This document shows positions 1-7,055 of a DNA stretch of 14,462 nt, piece by piece. Position 1 is the first letter of the stretch. Every line of letters begins with the position of its first letter. Under the pieces are notes generated by a model, which saw only the letters and a list, made by a program, of their open reading frames with translations, had not been told where the DNA came from and ran no database searches. Source of the DNA: Lentisphaeria bacterium (GTDB taxonomy: Bacteria; Verrucomicrobiota; Lentisphaeria; Oligosphaerales; Oligosphaeraceae). The stretch is taken from the NCBI GenBank assembly GCA_016303095.1, contig JAEDMH010000051.1:1-14462 (forward strand), written 5' to 3'. The translations under genes were made by a program, and so were the position numbers.

Positions 1-60
1 AAGCCAGAGCCGCCAAAGCCAGAGCCGCCAAAGCCAGAGCCGCCAAAGCCAGAGCCGCCA
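1..60 (+). repeat. Four perfect 15-bp tandem repeats coding KPEPP
   Basis: The unit AAGCCAGAGCCGCCA occurs four times without a mismatch, and a fifth begins as AAGCC then diverges. It is in frame with the TonB-like gene and encodes Lys-Pro-Glu-Pro-Pro. The array may extend further left. Identical codons in all units point to recent slippage or duplication rather than old selected periodicity. Such Pro-rich repeats form the stiff periplasm-spanning linker in TonB-like proteins. Confidence 0.95.
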
Positions 61-621
61 AAGCCGTCCAAGCCCAAGAAGCCGGAAGGGAAGAAGCAGC
101 CCTCTTTGGAGGAGCGTCTGCGGGAGGCGAAAGTCACGACGCCCAAGAAGCCGCAGTCCCAGGCTCCCCAGAAGAAGGATTCCTTGGATCGGCGGGTGCA
201 GGAGCGTCTGCGCCAAAGCGAGAGCACCCTCTCCCGTCCCTCCGTCTCCTCCCCGGCTCGCCAGAGCGGCAATCCCAATCCTGGATTGCGGGGGGCGCAG
301 TTGAACGCGTACCAGACGTACATCGTCAGCTGTTTGCAGCCGGCCATGCAGCCCTTGTGGGATCAGCTGGGTCCGGACGGTCTTCGGGGAGCGCCCCGGC
401 CCGTCCAAATCACCCTCACCATTTCTCCCAACGGGAAAGTCCTTTCCGGCTTCATCAGCGACTCCTCCGACTCTGCCCTCATGAACAGCGCCGCCAAGGA
501 TTTGCTGGGGAGAATGCAAGGCATGAGCCTTCCTCCTTTTTCCCAAGTGGGGCTTCCCACCACTCAGGGTTCCCTGCAATTTGTGGTGAACCTGGAATGC
601 CGCCTCCAGAACTCCCGTTGA
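1..621 (+). CDS. TonB/TolA-like envelope protein, C-terminal part (5' end outside window)
   Basis: The frame is open from base 1 to the TGA at 619-621, giving 206 visible residues; the true start lies outside the window. Residues 1-20 are four KPEPP units, followed by more Lys/Pro-rich sequence to about residue 32, then a charged linker with a second basic Arg/Gln-rich stretch. The C-terminal domain begins near residue 104 (YQTYIVSCLQPAMQPLW) and continues through PRPVQITLTISPNGKVLSGF and LPPFSQVGLP. This layout, a Pro/Lys linker plus a small alpha/beta domain in which a helix is followed by 'v.i.pdG.v....i..sS....n.aa......p.P', is that of TonB/TolA family proteins. These link an inner-membrane ExbB/D or TolQ/R motor to the outer membrane. 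An N-terminal membrane anchor is expected but cannot be seen. TolA-like and TonB-like roles cannot be separated here. nadK follows 16 bp downstream. Confidence 0.7.
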   Translation, partial: KPEPPKPEPPKPEPPKPEPPKPSKPKKPEGKKQPSLEERLREAKVTTPKKPQSQAPQKKDSLDRRVQERLRQSESTLSRPSVSSPARQSGNPNPGLRGAQLNAYQTYIVSCLQPAMQPLWDQLGPDGLRGAPRPVQITLTISPNGKVLSGFISDSSDSALMNSAAKDLLGRMQGMSLPPFSQVGLPTTQGSLQFVVNLECRLQNSR

Positions 622-637
622 CCCTGTCCCCCGGCCC

Positions 638-1420
638 ATGCCTCTTTCCTTTCCCATCCAGGAACCCCTCCCTGTCCAGGTGGTGGGACGCTTCCGGGAG
701 GAACTCCTTCCCTTGCTCCAGGAATTCCCCTTCCGCCCCCTCCCCCCGACTTCCCGGGAAACGCCCGCCCTGGTCATCTCCTACGGAGGAGACGGCACCC
801 TCCTGGCCGCCGAACGGGACTTCCCCGGAATCCCCAAGCTCCCTCTCCGGGATCGCTCCCACAATCCCCGGTGCCCCCGACATCAGGAACGGGATTGCCT
901 CCTGGATTTCCTGAAAGGCGCACCCCCAGAATGCTTCCGAAAACTGGAAGGCATCGGCCCAGACGGACAGCGACTCCTGGCCCTGAACGATCTGGTGGTG
1001 GCCCGGCACCTCCATCCCCAAGGTGCCATCCGCATCCGCCTCCGGCAAAACGGCGCTCTCCTCCTCCCTCAAGTCATCGCCGACGCCCTGGTTGTCGCAA
1101 CTCCCTATGGTGCAACGGGTTACTTTAAAAGCATCACCCGGGGCACCTTCCAGCAGGGCATAGGCCTGGCCTTCAGCAACCCGGTGGAGGGAGAATCCTT
1201 TGTGATCCTTCCCGGGGAGGCGCGGCTGGAGGTGGAGCTGCTCCGGGGCCCCGCCCTGGTGCAAGCTGGCAACAATCCCCAAAGCTTCTCCCTCCAGGAG
1301 GGGGAGCGTCTCCAGGTGCGCCTCTCTCCCGAAACCGCCGTCCTCTATGGCCTGAAGGCCTTCCGGTGCCGGGAATGCCACCGCCTCCGGCAGGACGGGA
1401 ATCCTCCCCCGGAAGCCTGA
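638..1420 (+). CDS. nadK: NAD kinase (ATP-NAD kinase family, short variant)
   Basis: The 260-residue protein is predicted to phosphorylate NAD to NADP in the cytoplasm. The diagnostic GGDGT motif is at residues 50-54 (after PALVISY), the LND motif is at 116-118, and a nucleotide-loop motif ADALVVATPYGATGYFKSI follows. The common family form of the last motif is TPTGSTAY, so TPYGATGY with the following SITRGTF and GIGLAFSNP marks a divergent subgroup; from memory it resembles some archaeal-type NAD kinases. The protein is somewhat shorter than the usual 280-300 residues, mostly at the N-terminus. The ATG at 638 follows the upstream stop by 16 bp and has no Shine-Dalgarno sequence, only C-rich leader. 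The end is rich in Cys, Arg and Pro (CRECHRLRQDG) and may be disordered. The family call is firm; substrate preference (NAD or NADH, ATP or polyphosphate) cannot be read. Confidence 0.88.
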   Translation: MPLSFPIQEPLPVQVVGRFREELLPLLQEFPFRPLPPTSRETPALVISYGGDGTLLAAERDFPGIPKLPLRDRSHNPRCPRHQERDCLLDFLKGAPPECFRKLEGIGPDGQRLLALNDLVVARHLHPQGAIRIRLRQNGALLLPQVIADALVVATPYGATGYFKSITRGTFQQGIGLAFSNPVEGESFVILPGEARLEVELLRGPALVQAGNNPQSFSLQEGERLQVRLSPETAVLYGLKAFRCRECHRLRQDGNPPPEA

Positions 1421-1466
1421 GGCGCCCACGGCGCCATTCCTTCTTCCCCGCCCTCTTCCTCCCCCT

Positions 1467-2135
1467 ATGGAAAACTCCTCCTACCTTCCCCTGTTTCTCG
1501 CCTGTCTCCAGGGGTATCTCCTGGGCAGCATCCCCTGGGGGCTGCTCATCGGGTTCCTGAACCACGTGGACATCCGGACCAAGGGTTCCAAGAACATCGG
1601 CTCCACCAATGTGACCCGGATTTTAGGGGGAGGCTGGGGGAAGATTTGTTTTGTGCTGGATTTTCTCAAGGGGTATTTGGGGGTCTTTCTGGGGGGGTGG
1701 ATTGCCTCCCAGCTAGGCTGTTCCGCCCTGTCTCTAGCCAAGCTTCTGGGGGGCGGCTTCGCCATTCTGGGGCACATCTATCCCCTTTGGCTGAAGTTCA
1801 AGGGAGGCAAGGGCGTGGCCACGGGAGGGGGAGCCGCCCTGGGTCTGGCCTTCTGGCCGGTGGTCCTTGGCCTTCTCCTCTGGATCTTCCTGGAGATCCG
1901 CACCGGCGTGGTGGCCATCGCCAGCATCGCCGCCGCCATCGCCGTCCTTTTCTTCTCCCTCCTCTTCCAGCTGGCAGGCTGGGAATCCATTGGCTGGCCG
2001 GTGGTGGCCCTCATTGCCGCCATGGTGGCCATCATCATCTACCGGCACAAGGAGAACATCCAAAGACTCCTGGAGGGCAAGGAAAACTCCTTCAAACGCA
2101 AGAAGCCCGCCGCTTCCCCCCGGAAGGGCCAATAA
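1467..2135 (+). CDS. plsY: Glycerol-3-phosphate acyltransferase PlsY
   Basis: PlsY is an inner-membrane enzyme that moves an acyl group from acyl-phosphate to glycerol 3-phosphate, the first step of phosphatidic acid synthesis; it normally works with PlsX. The 222 residues carry the family's three signature loops: GSIPWG near the N-terminus, GSKNIGSTNVTRILG, and GHIYPLWLKFKGGKGVATGGG. The usual C-terminal YRHKENIQRLLEG is also present. Several hydrophobic stretches fit the multi-pass topology. A basic tail after the last motif (KRKKPAASPRK) is slightly longer than usual. Gaps are 46 bp upstream and 35 bp downstream. The ATG at 1467 lacks a Shine-Dalgarno and follows a pyrimidine tract. The stretch around 1620-1760 is unusually G-rich, with a G7 run near 1691, mainly because of glycine codons. 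Confidence 0.96.
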   Translation: MENSSYLPLFLACLQGYLLGSIPWGLLIGFLNHVDIRTKGSKNIGSTNVTRILGGGWGKICFVLDFLKGYLGVFLGGWIASQLGCSALSLAKLLGGGFAILGHIYPLWLKFKGGKGVATGGGAALGLAFWPVVLGLLLWIFLEIRTGVVAIASIAAAIAVLFFSLLFQLAGWESIGWPVVALIAAMVAIIIYRHKENIQRLLEGKENSFKRKKPAASPRKGQ

Positions 2136-2170
2136 CCTCTCCCCTGAGATCCCTACCCACCATCCCCAAT

Positions 2171-3688
2171 ATGTCCCAAGAACTCCCCCAGTCCAACGCC
2201 CCCGAACAGGAGGGCGCCAATGTCATCGCCCTCCGCCGGGCCAAGGTGGAAGCCCTCCGGGCCACAGGAAAGAATCTCTACGGCCACCGGGTGGACGACC
2301 TGACCCCCATTCAGGCGGTGCGCGCCGCCCACGGCCAGCCCCCGGAAGAGGGAGCCGCCGAACCCCATGAACCCCTCTATCGCCTGGCCGGCCGACTCAT
2401 GGCCCGGAGAGTCATGGGAAAATCCCTCTTCGCCAATCTCATGGACGCCTCCGGCAATCTCCAGCTCTATCTCCAGCGCCCGGAGATCGGCGACGAACCC
2501 TACGCCGAGTTCAAATCCCTGGATCTGGGAGACATCCTCTTCGTGGAGGGCTATCCCTTCCACACCCGCACCGGCGAACTCTCCCTCCATGTGACCCGCT
2601 TCGAGCTGCTGGCCAAAAGCCTCCTCCCCCTCCCCGAAAAGTTCCACGGACTCCAGGACATGGAACAGCGCTACCGCCAGCGCTATCTGGACATGATCTG
2701 CAACGAGAACACCCGGAAGACCCTGGCTCTGCGCTCCCGCATCGTCCGGGAATGCCGACAGTTCCTGGACGCCCGGGGATTCATGGAGGTGGAAACCCCC
2801 ATCCTCCAAACCCTGGCCGGAGGCGCCGCCGCCCGCCCCTTCAAGACCCATTTCAACGCCCTGGACATCCCCATGTATCTCCGCATCGCCCCGGAACTCT
2901 ATCTCAAGCGCCTCATCGTGGGCGGCTTCGAGAGGGTGTATGAAATCGGGCGGGACTTCCGGAACGAGGGCATGGACCACAAGCACAACCCGGAATTCAC
3001 GGTCCTGGAGCTCTACCAGGCCTACTCCGACTGCCGGGGCATGATGGAGATCATGGAATCCCTCATCACCACTGTGGCCCAGAACACCATCGGCACCCTC
3101 CAAATCCAGGGAGAGGATGGCAACGCCATCGACCTCTCCAGCCCCTGGCGGCGGGTCTCCTTCCACGAGCTGCTGGAGGAGCGCATGGGGGCCGACTGGT
3201 GGAGCCTCTCCCTGGAGGAGCAGCAGAAAAAGGCCCGGGCGCTGAATCTGGAGATCACCGACGACATGGACAGCTTCCATGTCTCCCACGAGATCTTCGA
3301 CCGCCTCATCGAGGAGACCCTCATCCAGCCCACCTTCGTCACCCGCCTCCCCGCCTATCTGGTGCCCCTGGCCAAGCGATGCCCCGACAACCCCGAGCTG
3401 GTGGATGTCTTCGAGCTGGAGATTGACGGACGGGAAATGTGCCCGGGATACACCGAGCTCAACGATCCCATGGATCAGCGCTCCCGCTTCAACGCCCAGC
3501 TCATCGGACGGGCCGACCAGGAAGGCGAGGTGGAACGGATCGACGAGGATTTCCTCACCGCCCTGGAATACGGCATGCCCCCCACCGGCGGACTGGGCCT
3601 GGGCATCGACCGCCTGGTGATGCTCCTCACCGGCGCACGATCCATCCGGGATGTGATTCTCTTCCCCGCCATGCGCCCCAAGGCCTGA
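2171..3688 (+). CDS. lysS: Lysyl-tRNA synthetase, class II
   Basis: The 505-residue cytoplasmic enzyme charges tRNA-Lys. It has an N-terminal OB-fold anticodon-binding domain (about residues 70-155, RLAGRLMARRVMGKSLFANL) and a class II catalytic core. Motif 1 lies around FMEVETPILQTLAGGAAARPF. Motif 2 is FRNEGMDHKHNPEF with Arg264, and motif 3 is GLGLGIDRLVMLLTG with Arg481. The LysRS-typical MCPGYTELNDP and the terminal SIRDVILFPAMRP are present. Length is normal for the family. The reading frame stays open far upstream through plsY, but similarity begins only after 2171, where ATG starts MSQELPQSN 35 bp past the plsY stop, so this start is preferred. No Shine-Dalgarno is visible. The pcrA-like gene starts 11 bp after the stop. 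Confidence 0.97.
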   Translation: MSQELPQSNAPEQEGANVIALRRAKVEALRATGKNLYGHRVDDLTPIQAVRAAHGQPPEEGAAEPHEPLYRLAGRLMARRVMGKSLFANLMDASGNLQLYLQRPEIGDEPYAEFKSLDLGDILFVEGYPFHTRTGELSLHVTRFELLAKSLLPLPEKFHGLQDMEQRYRQRYLDMICNENTRKTLALRSRIVRECRQFLDARGFMEVETPILQTLAGGAAARPFKTHFNALDIPMYLRIAPELYLKRLIVGGFERVYEIGRDFRNEGMDHKHNPEFTVLELYQAYSDCRGMMEIMESLITTVAQNTIGTLQIQGEDGNAIDLSSPWRRVSFHELLEERMGADWWSLSLEEQQKKARALNLEITDDMDSFHVSHEIFDRLIEETLIQPTFVTRLPAYLVPLAKRCPDNPELVDVFELEIDGREMCPGYTELNDPMDQRSRFNAQLIGRADQEGEVERIDEDFLTALEYGMPPTGGLGLGIDRLVMLLTGARSIRDVILFPAMRPKA

Positions 3689-3699
3689 GACACCCCCTC

Positions 3700-5715
3700 A
3701 TGCCCCTCCAGGAATCCACCATTCTGGACGATCTCACCGCCCCCCAGCGGGAGGCCGTCACCCACCGGGACGGCCCCATGCTGGTGGTGGCAGGCGCCGG
3801 CAGCGGCAAGACCCGGGTGGTGACCCGGCGGATCGCCTGGCTCGTCCAGCAGGGAGTCTGGCCCAGCCAGATCCTGGCCATGACCTTCACCAACAAGGCC
3901 GCCGGCGAAATGAAGGAACGGGTGGCCGCCCTGGTGGGAGAGGCCCCCGCCAATATCGGCACCTTCCACAGCTGCTGCGCCCGCTTCCTCCGATGGGACC
4001 TGGATAAATTGCCGGGGGAAAGAGGGCGGGACTTTGTGATCTACGACACGACGGATCAGAAGGAGGTCATCAAGGAGGTCTTCTCCCGCCATGGGGATCT
4101 CCTCAAGGAAGCCCCCAACGAGAAGTTCCGTCCGGGGGATCTGGCCGCCTTCCTCAGCTTCGCCAAGAACCACGCCCTCTCCTACGAGGAGGCGACTGAC
4201 CTATACTCTGCCACCGTCCTGGACCCGAAGAACCTGGTCCTCCTCAGCCGCAAATACGACGAGGAGCTCTTCCGGAACAACGCCCTGGATTTCGACGATC
4301 TCCTCCGCCTCGTGGTGAAGCTCCTCCAGGAAGTGCCCGCCCTCCGGGAAATCTATCACAGCCGCTTCCGCTATCTCCTCGTCGACGAATACCAGGACAC
4401 CAACCACCTCCAATATCTCCTCATGCGACTGCTCACCAACGAGCAGCAGAATGTCCATGTCACGGGAGACCCGGATCAGTCCATCTACGCCTGGCGGGGC
4501 GCCGACTACCGCAACATCCTCTCCTTCACCCAGGACTATCCCCAGGCCAAGGTGGTGAAGCTGGAGCAGAACTACCGCTCCACCCCCAATATCCTGGAGG
4601 CGGCCAACGCCCTCATCCGCAACAACGCCGACCGCATCGAAAAGGATCTCTTCACCCAGAATGCCGCCGGAGTCACGGTGCTGGATATGGAGACGGAGAA
4701 CGACCGGGATGAGGCGGATTGGATCCGGAGCAAGATTGTCAAGCTTCACCAAAAGAAAGGGCTCCCCTGGCGGGATTTCGCCATCCTCTACCGCACCAAC
4801 GCCCAGTCCCGCATCCTGGAGGAGGCCATGGTGTACAGCAACATTCCCTACCAGCTGCTGGGAGGCCTGCGCTTCTACGAACGGAAAGAGGTGCGGGACT
4901 TTCTGGCCCTCCTGCGCCTCATGGCCAATCCCCGGGATTTCCCGGCGTTTCTCCGGATTCTGTCCAACTTTCCCCAGGGAAAGGGGCTGGGGAAGCGGGC
5001 GGCGGAGCTCCTCCAGAAGCAAGCGGAGGAGGAGGGGCTCCCCCTGGGAGAGTATCTGATTTCGGAACGCCTCCTCCAACGCCAGAAGGCCGGCTCCGCC
5101 AAAGCGGAAAAGCTCCGACAGCTGAGCCTCTGGCTGCGCTCCTTCCTGCCCCTCCCCCAAAGCCCCGTGGACGCGACCCTGGCCAAGGTGGAAGAGGCCA
5201 CCCAATTCCTGGATCTGCTGGCCACCGACTACACCAAGGACGACGCCACTGCCCGCCAGGAAAATGTGAAAAGCCTCCTGGACAAGGGGGCGGAGTTCAC
5301 CCGGAGGCATCCCCAGGGCACCCTGAAGGAATTCCTGGCGGAAGTGGCCCTGGTGGCCGACGTGGACAACTGGGACGAGCAGGCGGACCGGGTCCACCTT
5401 ATGACCCTCCACTCCTCCAAGGGCCTGGAGTTCCCCTGCGTCTTCATCACCGGCGTGGAAGACGGCCTCCTCCCCTTCTACCACGAGGAGGAGCTCGCCG
5501 AGGAGGAGCTCGCCGAGGAACGGCGCCTCTTCTACGTGGGACTCACCCGCGCCCAAAGGGCCGTCTTTCTCACCCACGCCAAGGTCCGCATGACCTTCCA
5601 TTCCTTCATCCGCACCACTCCTTCTCCTTTCCTCAAGGAAATCCCCGGCTCCCTTCGGATGCTACGACGCTATTGGGCCGGAAAGGAATTTCCCCGGCTC
5701 CCCAGCTGGAGCTGA
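3700..5715 (+). CDS. UvrD/PcrA/Rep-type 3'-5' DNA helicase (SF1A)
   Basis: The 671-residue protein is an ATP-dependent 3'-5' helicase of the kind that acts in nucleotide excision repair, mismatch repair or replication restart. Motifs appear in order: Q-motif LTAPQREAV (Gln16), Walker A AGAGSGKT (31-38), motif Ia around MTFTNKAAGEMKERV, motif II VDEYQDT (228-234), motif III TGDPDQSIYAWRGAD, motif IV LEQNYRST, motif V MTLHSSKGLEFPCVF and motif VI VGLTRAQ (Arg617). It ends soon after PSPFLKEIP, so the flexible C-terminal region that PcrA/UvrD use for partner contacts is mostly missing; length alone is closer to Rep. A 15-bp tandem duplication makes an acidic insert at 597-606. The ATG at 3700 is 11 bp after lysS and has no Shine-Dalgarno. 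I cannot decide between uvrD, pcrA and rep, so no symbol is given. Confidence 0.95.
   Translation: MPLQESTILDDLTAPQREAVTHRDGPMLVVAGAGSGKTRVVTRRIAWLVQQGVWPSQILAMTFTNKAAGEMKERVAALVGEAPANIGTFHSCCARFLRWDLDKLPGERGRDFVIYDTTDQKEVIKEVFSRHGDLLKEAPNEKFRPGDLAAFLSFAKNHALSYEEATDLYSATVLDPKNLVLLSRKYDEELFRNNALDFDDLLRLVVKLLQEVPALREIYHSRFRYLLVDEYQDTNHLQYLLMRLLTNEQQNVHVTGDPDQSIYAWRGADYRNILSFTQDYPQAKVVKLEQNYRSTPNILEAANALIRNNADRIEKDLFTQNAAGVTVLDMETENDRDEADWIRSKIVKLHQKKGLPWRDFAILYRTNAQSRILEEAMVYSNIPYQLLGGLRFYERKEVRDFLALLRLMANPRDFPAFLRILSNFPQGKGLGKRAAELLQKQAEEEGLPLGEYLISERLLQRQKAGSAKAEKLRQLSLWLRSFLPLPQSPVDATLAKVEEATQFLDLLATDYTKDDATARQENVKSLLDKGAEFTRRHPQGTLKEFLAEVALVADVDNWDEQADRVHLMTLHSSKGLEFPCVFITGVEDGLLPFYHEEELAEEELAEERRLFYVGLTRAQRAVFLTHAKVRMTFHSFIRTTPSPFLKEIPGSLRMLRRYWAGKEFPRLPSWS
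5488..5517 (+). repeat. 15-bp in-frame tandem duplication in the helicase gene
   Basis: GAGGAGCTCGCCGAG occurs twice back to back without mismatch (5488-5502 and 5503-5517), encoding EELAE twice just before the ERRLFYVGLTRA motif VI region. Related helicases have a single short acidic linker here. The unit keeps the frame, so the protein stays intact. Confidence 0.9.
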
Positions 5716-5752
5716 GCCTCCCTCCTCGTCGGAACACCCCCGCCCCTTCCCC

Positions 5753-7045
5753 ATGAAAGCACTGGAAATCCCAGGCCCCCAAAGGGCCGTCGGAACCCTC
5801 CGGGTGGAGGGAAACAAGAACGCCGCCCTCCCCATGATCGCCGCCGCCCTCCTCACGGAGGAACCGGTGCTCCTCCATGGCGTCCCCGCCATCCTGGATG
5901 TGCGCAACATGCTGGCCATCGCCCAGGAGCTGGGAGTGCGGGTCCTGTGGCAGGACGAGGAGAGCGTCCTCCTCCAGGCGGACACCCTGGCCTCCTCCTC
6001 CCCCTCCCCCGCCCTCTGCCACGCTCTCCGCACCTCCCTCCTCTTCGCCGGCCCCCTGTCCGTCAGAACCGGGGAGGCCCATCTGCCCCATCCCGGGGGA
6101 GATGTCATCGGACGGCGCCGCATCGATCCCCATCTCTACGGTCTGGAACGCCTGGGAGTGGACTGCCTCCAGAAGGATGGCGCCTACCATTTCACCCGGA
6201 ATCCCCAGGGGCTCCGCGCCGCCCCCCTCTTCCTGGACGAGGCCAGCGTCACCGCCACCGAGCATATCATGATGACCGCCGTCCTGGCTCCCGGGGTCAC
6301 CACCCTGCGCAACGCCGCCTGCGAGCCCCATGTGACCCAGCTGGCCCAGCTCCTCAACGCCATGGGGGCCGACATCCAGGGGGTGGAGACCAATCTTCTC
6401 CGCATCCGGGGCGTGGAGAGGCTCCACGGGGCCGAGTTCACCATCCTTGCGGATCATGTGAACGCGGCCAGCTATCTGGCCCTGGCCGCCGCCACGGGAG
6501 GAAAGGTGGAGCTCACCGGAAACCTCCTCCCCCACGACTTCTGGTGCACCAAACGGGTCTTCCAACGCCTGGGCGCCCAACTCCACCTGGAGCCAGGACG
6601 CATCGCCTTGAACCAGGAGGAGCCCCTCCGGGTGAAACCCGACCTGGACAATGGGATGCCCACCATCGCCGACGGCCCCTGGCCCCAGTTCCCCTCCGAC
6701 ATGATGAGCTGCCTCATCGTGACCGCCAGCCAGGCCCAGGGAAGCGTCCTCTTCTTCGAGAAGATGTTCGAGAGCCGGCTCTACTTCGTGGATCGCCTCA
6801 TCTCCATGGGAGCCAACGCCGTCATCTGCGATCCCCATCGGGTGGTGGTCACCGGCCCCAGCCCCCTCCACGCCGCGGAACTGCTCTCCCCCGACATCCG
6901 GGCCGGCATGGCCCTGGTCATCGCCGCCTGCTGCGCCTCCGGCACCTCCCTCATCCGCAACGCCGACATGATCGACCGGGGATACGCCCATCTGGCCCAA
7001 TCCCTCCGCGCCCTGAATCTCCGTTTGCAAGAGAAAGAACTCTAG
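5753..7045 (+). CDS. murA: UDP-N-acetylglucosamine 1-carboxyvinyltransferase (MurA family), Asp variant
   Basis: MurA transfers enolpyruvyl from PEP to UDP-GlcNAc, the first committed step of peptidoglycan synthesis, in the cytoplasm. The 430-residue length fits. The N-terminal EGNKNAALP holds the conserved Lys22-Asn23 pair. The mobile loop reads HPGGDVIGRRRIDPH; residue 117 is Asp where E. coli MurA has Cys115, the residue that fosfomycin alkylates. The probable catalytic Asp is D316 in WPQFPSDMMS, and the C-terminal DIRAGMALVIAA is typical. EKMFESRLYFVDRLISMGA and CDPHRVVV fit a divergent MurA-like branch that, from memory, often carries PGGD. A second MurA elsewhere in the genome cannot be excluded, so this copy could be a paralog. 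The ATG at 5753 follows CCCCTTCCCC with no Shine-Dalgarno, 37 bp after the helicase stop. Confidence 0.88.
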   Translation: MKALEIPGPQRAVGTLRVEGNKNAALPMIAAALLTEEPVLLHGVPAILDVRNMLAIAQELGVRVLWQDEESVLLQADTLASSSPSPALCHALRTSLLFAGPLSVRTGEAHLPHPGGDVIGRRRIDPHLYGLERLGVDCLQKDGAYHFTRNPQGLRAAPLFLDEASVTATEHIMMTAVLAPGVTTLRNAACEPHVTQLAQLLNAMGADIQGVETNLLRIRGVERLHGAEFTILADHVNAASYLALAAATGGKVELTGNLLPHDFWCTKRVFQRLGAQLHLEPGRIALNQEEPLRVKPDLDNGMPTIADGPWPQFPSDMMSCLIVTASQAQGSVLFFEKMFESRLYFVDRLISMGANAVICDPHRVVVTGPSPLHAAELLSPDIRAGMALVIAACCASGTSLIRNADMIDRGYAHLAQSLRALNLRLQEKEL

Positions 7046-7048
7046 GAG
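7044..7048 (+). promoter_or_regulatory. Possible ribosome binding site of the GH78-like gene
   Basis: AGGAG lies 7 nt before the ATG at 7056 and overlaps the murA stop codon TAG (7043-7045). It is the only good Shine-Dalgarno match in the block before 12362, so chance occurrence is possible. Confidence 0.45.
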
Positions 7049-7055
7049 TCCCCCC

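Noticed and set aside
1646..2170. Upstream extension of the lysS frame through plsY
   Set aside because: The translation here is Pro/Gly/His/Arg-rich out-of-frame plsY sequence. LysRS similarity begins after ATG 2171.
2153..3289. 378-codon open frame on the minus strand opposite lysS
   Set aside because: Antisense shadow; lysS carries all three class II motifs on the + strand.
4201..5601. 466-codon open frame on the minus strand opposite the helicase
   Set aside because: Antisense shadow with repetitive acidic and aliphatic residues; all helicase motifs are on the + strand.
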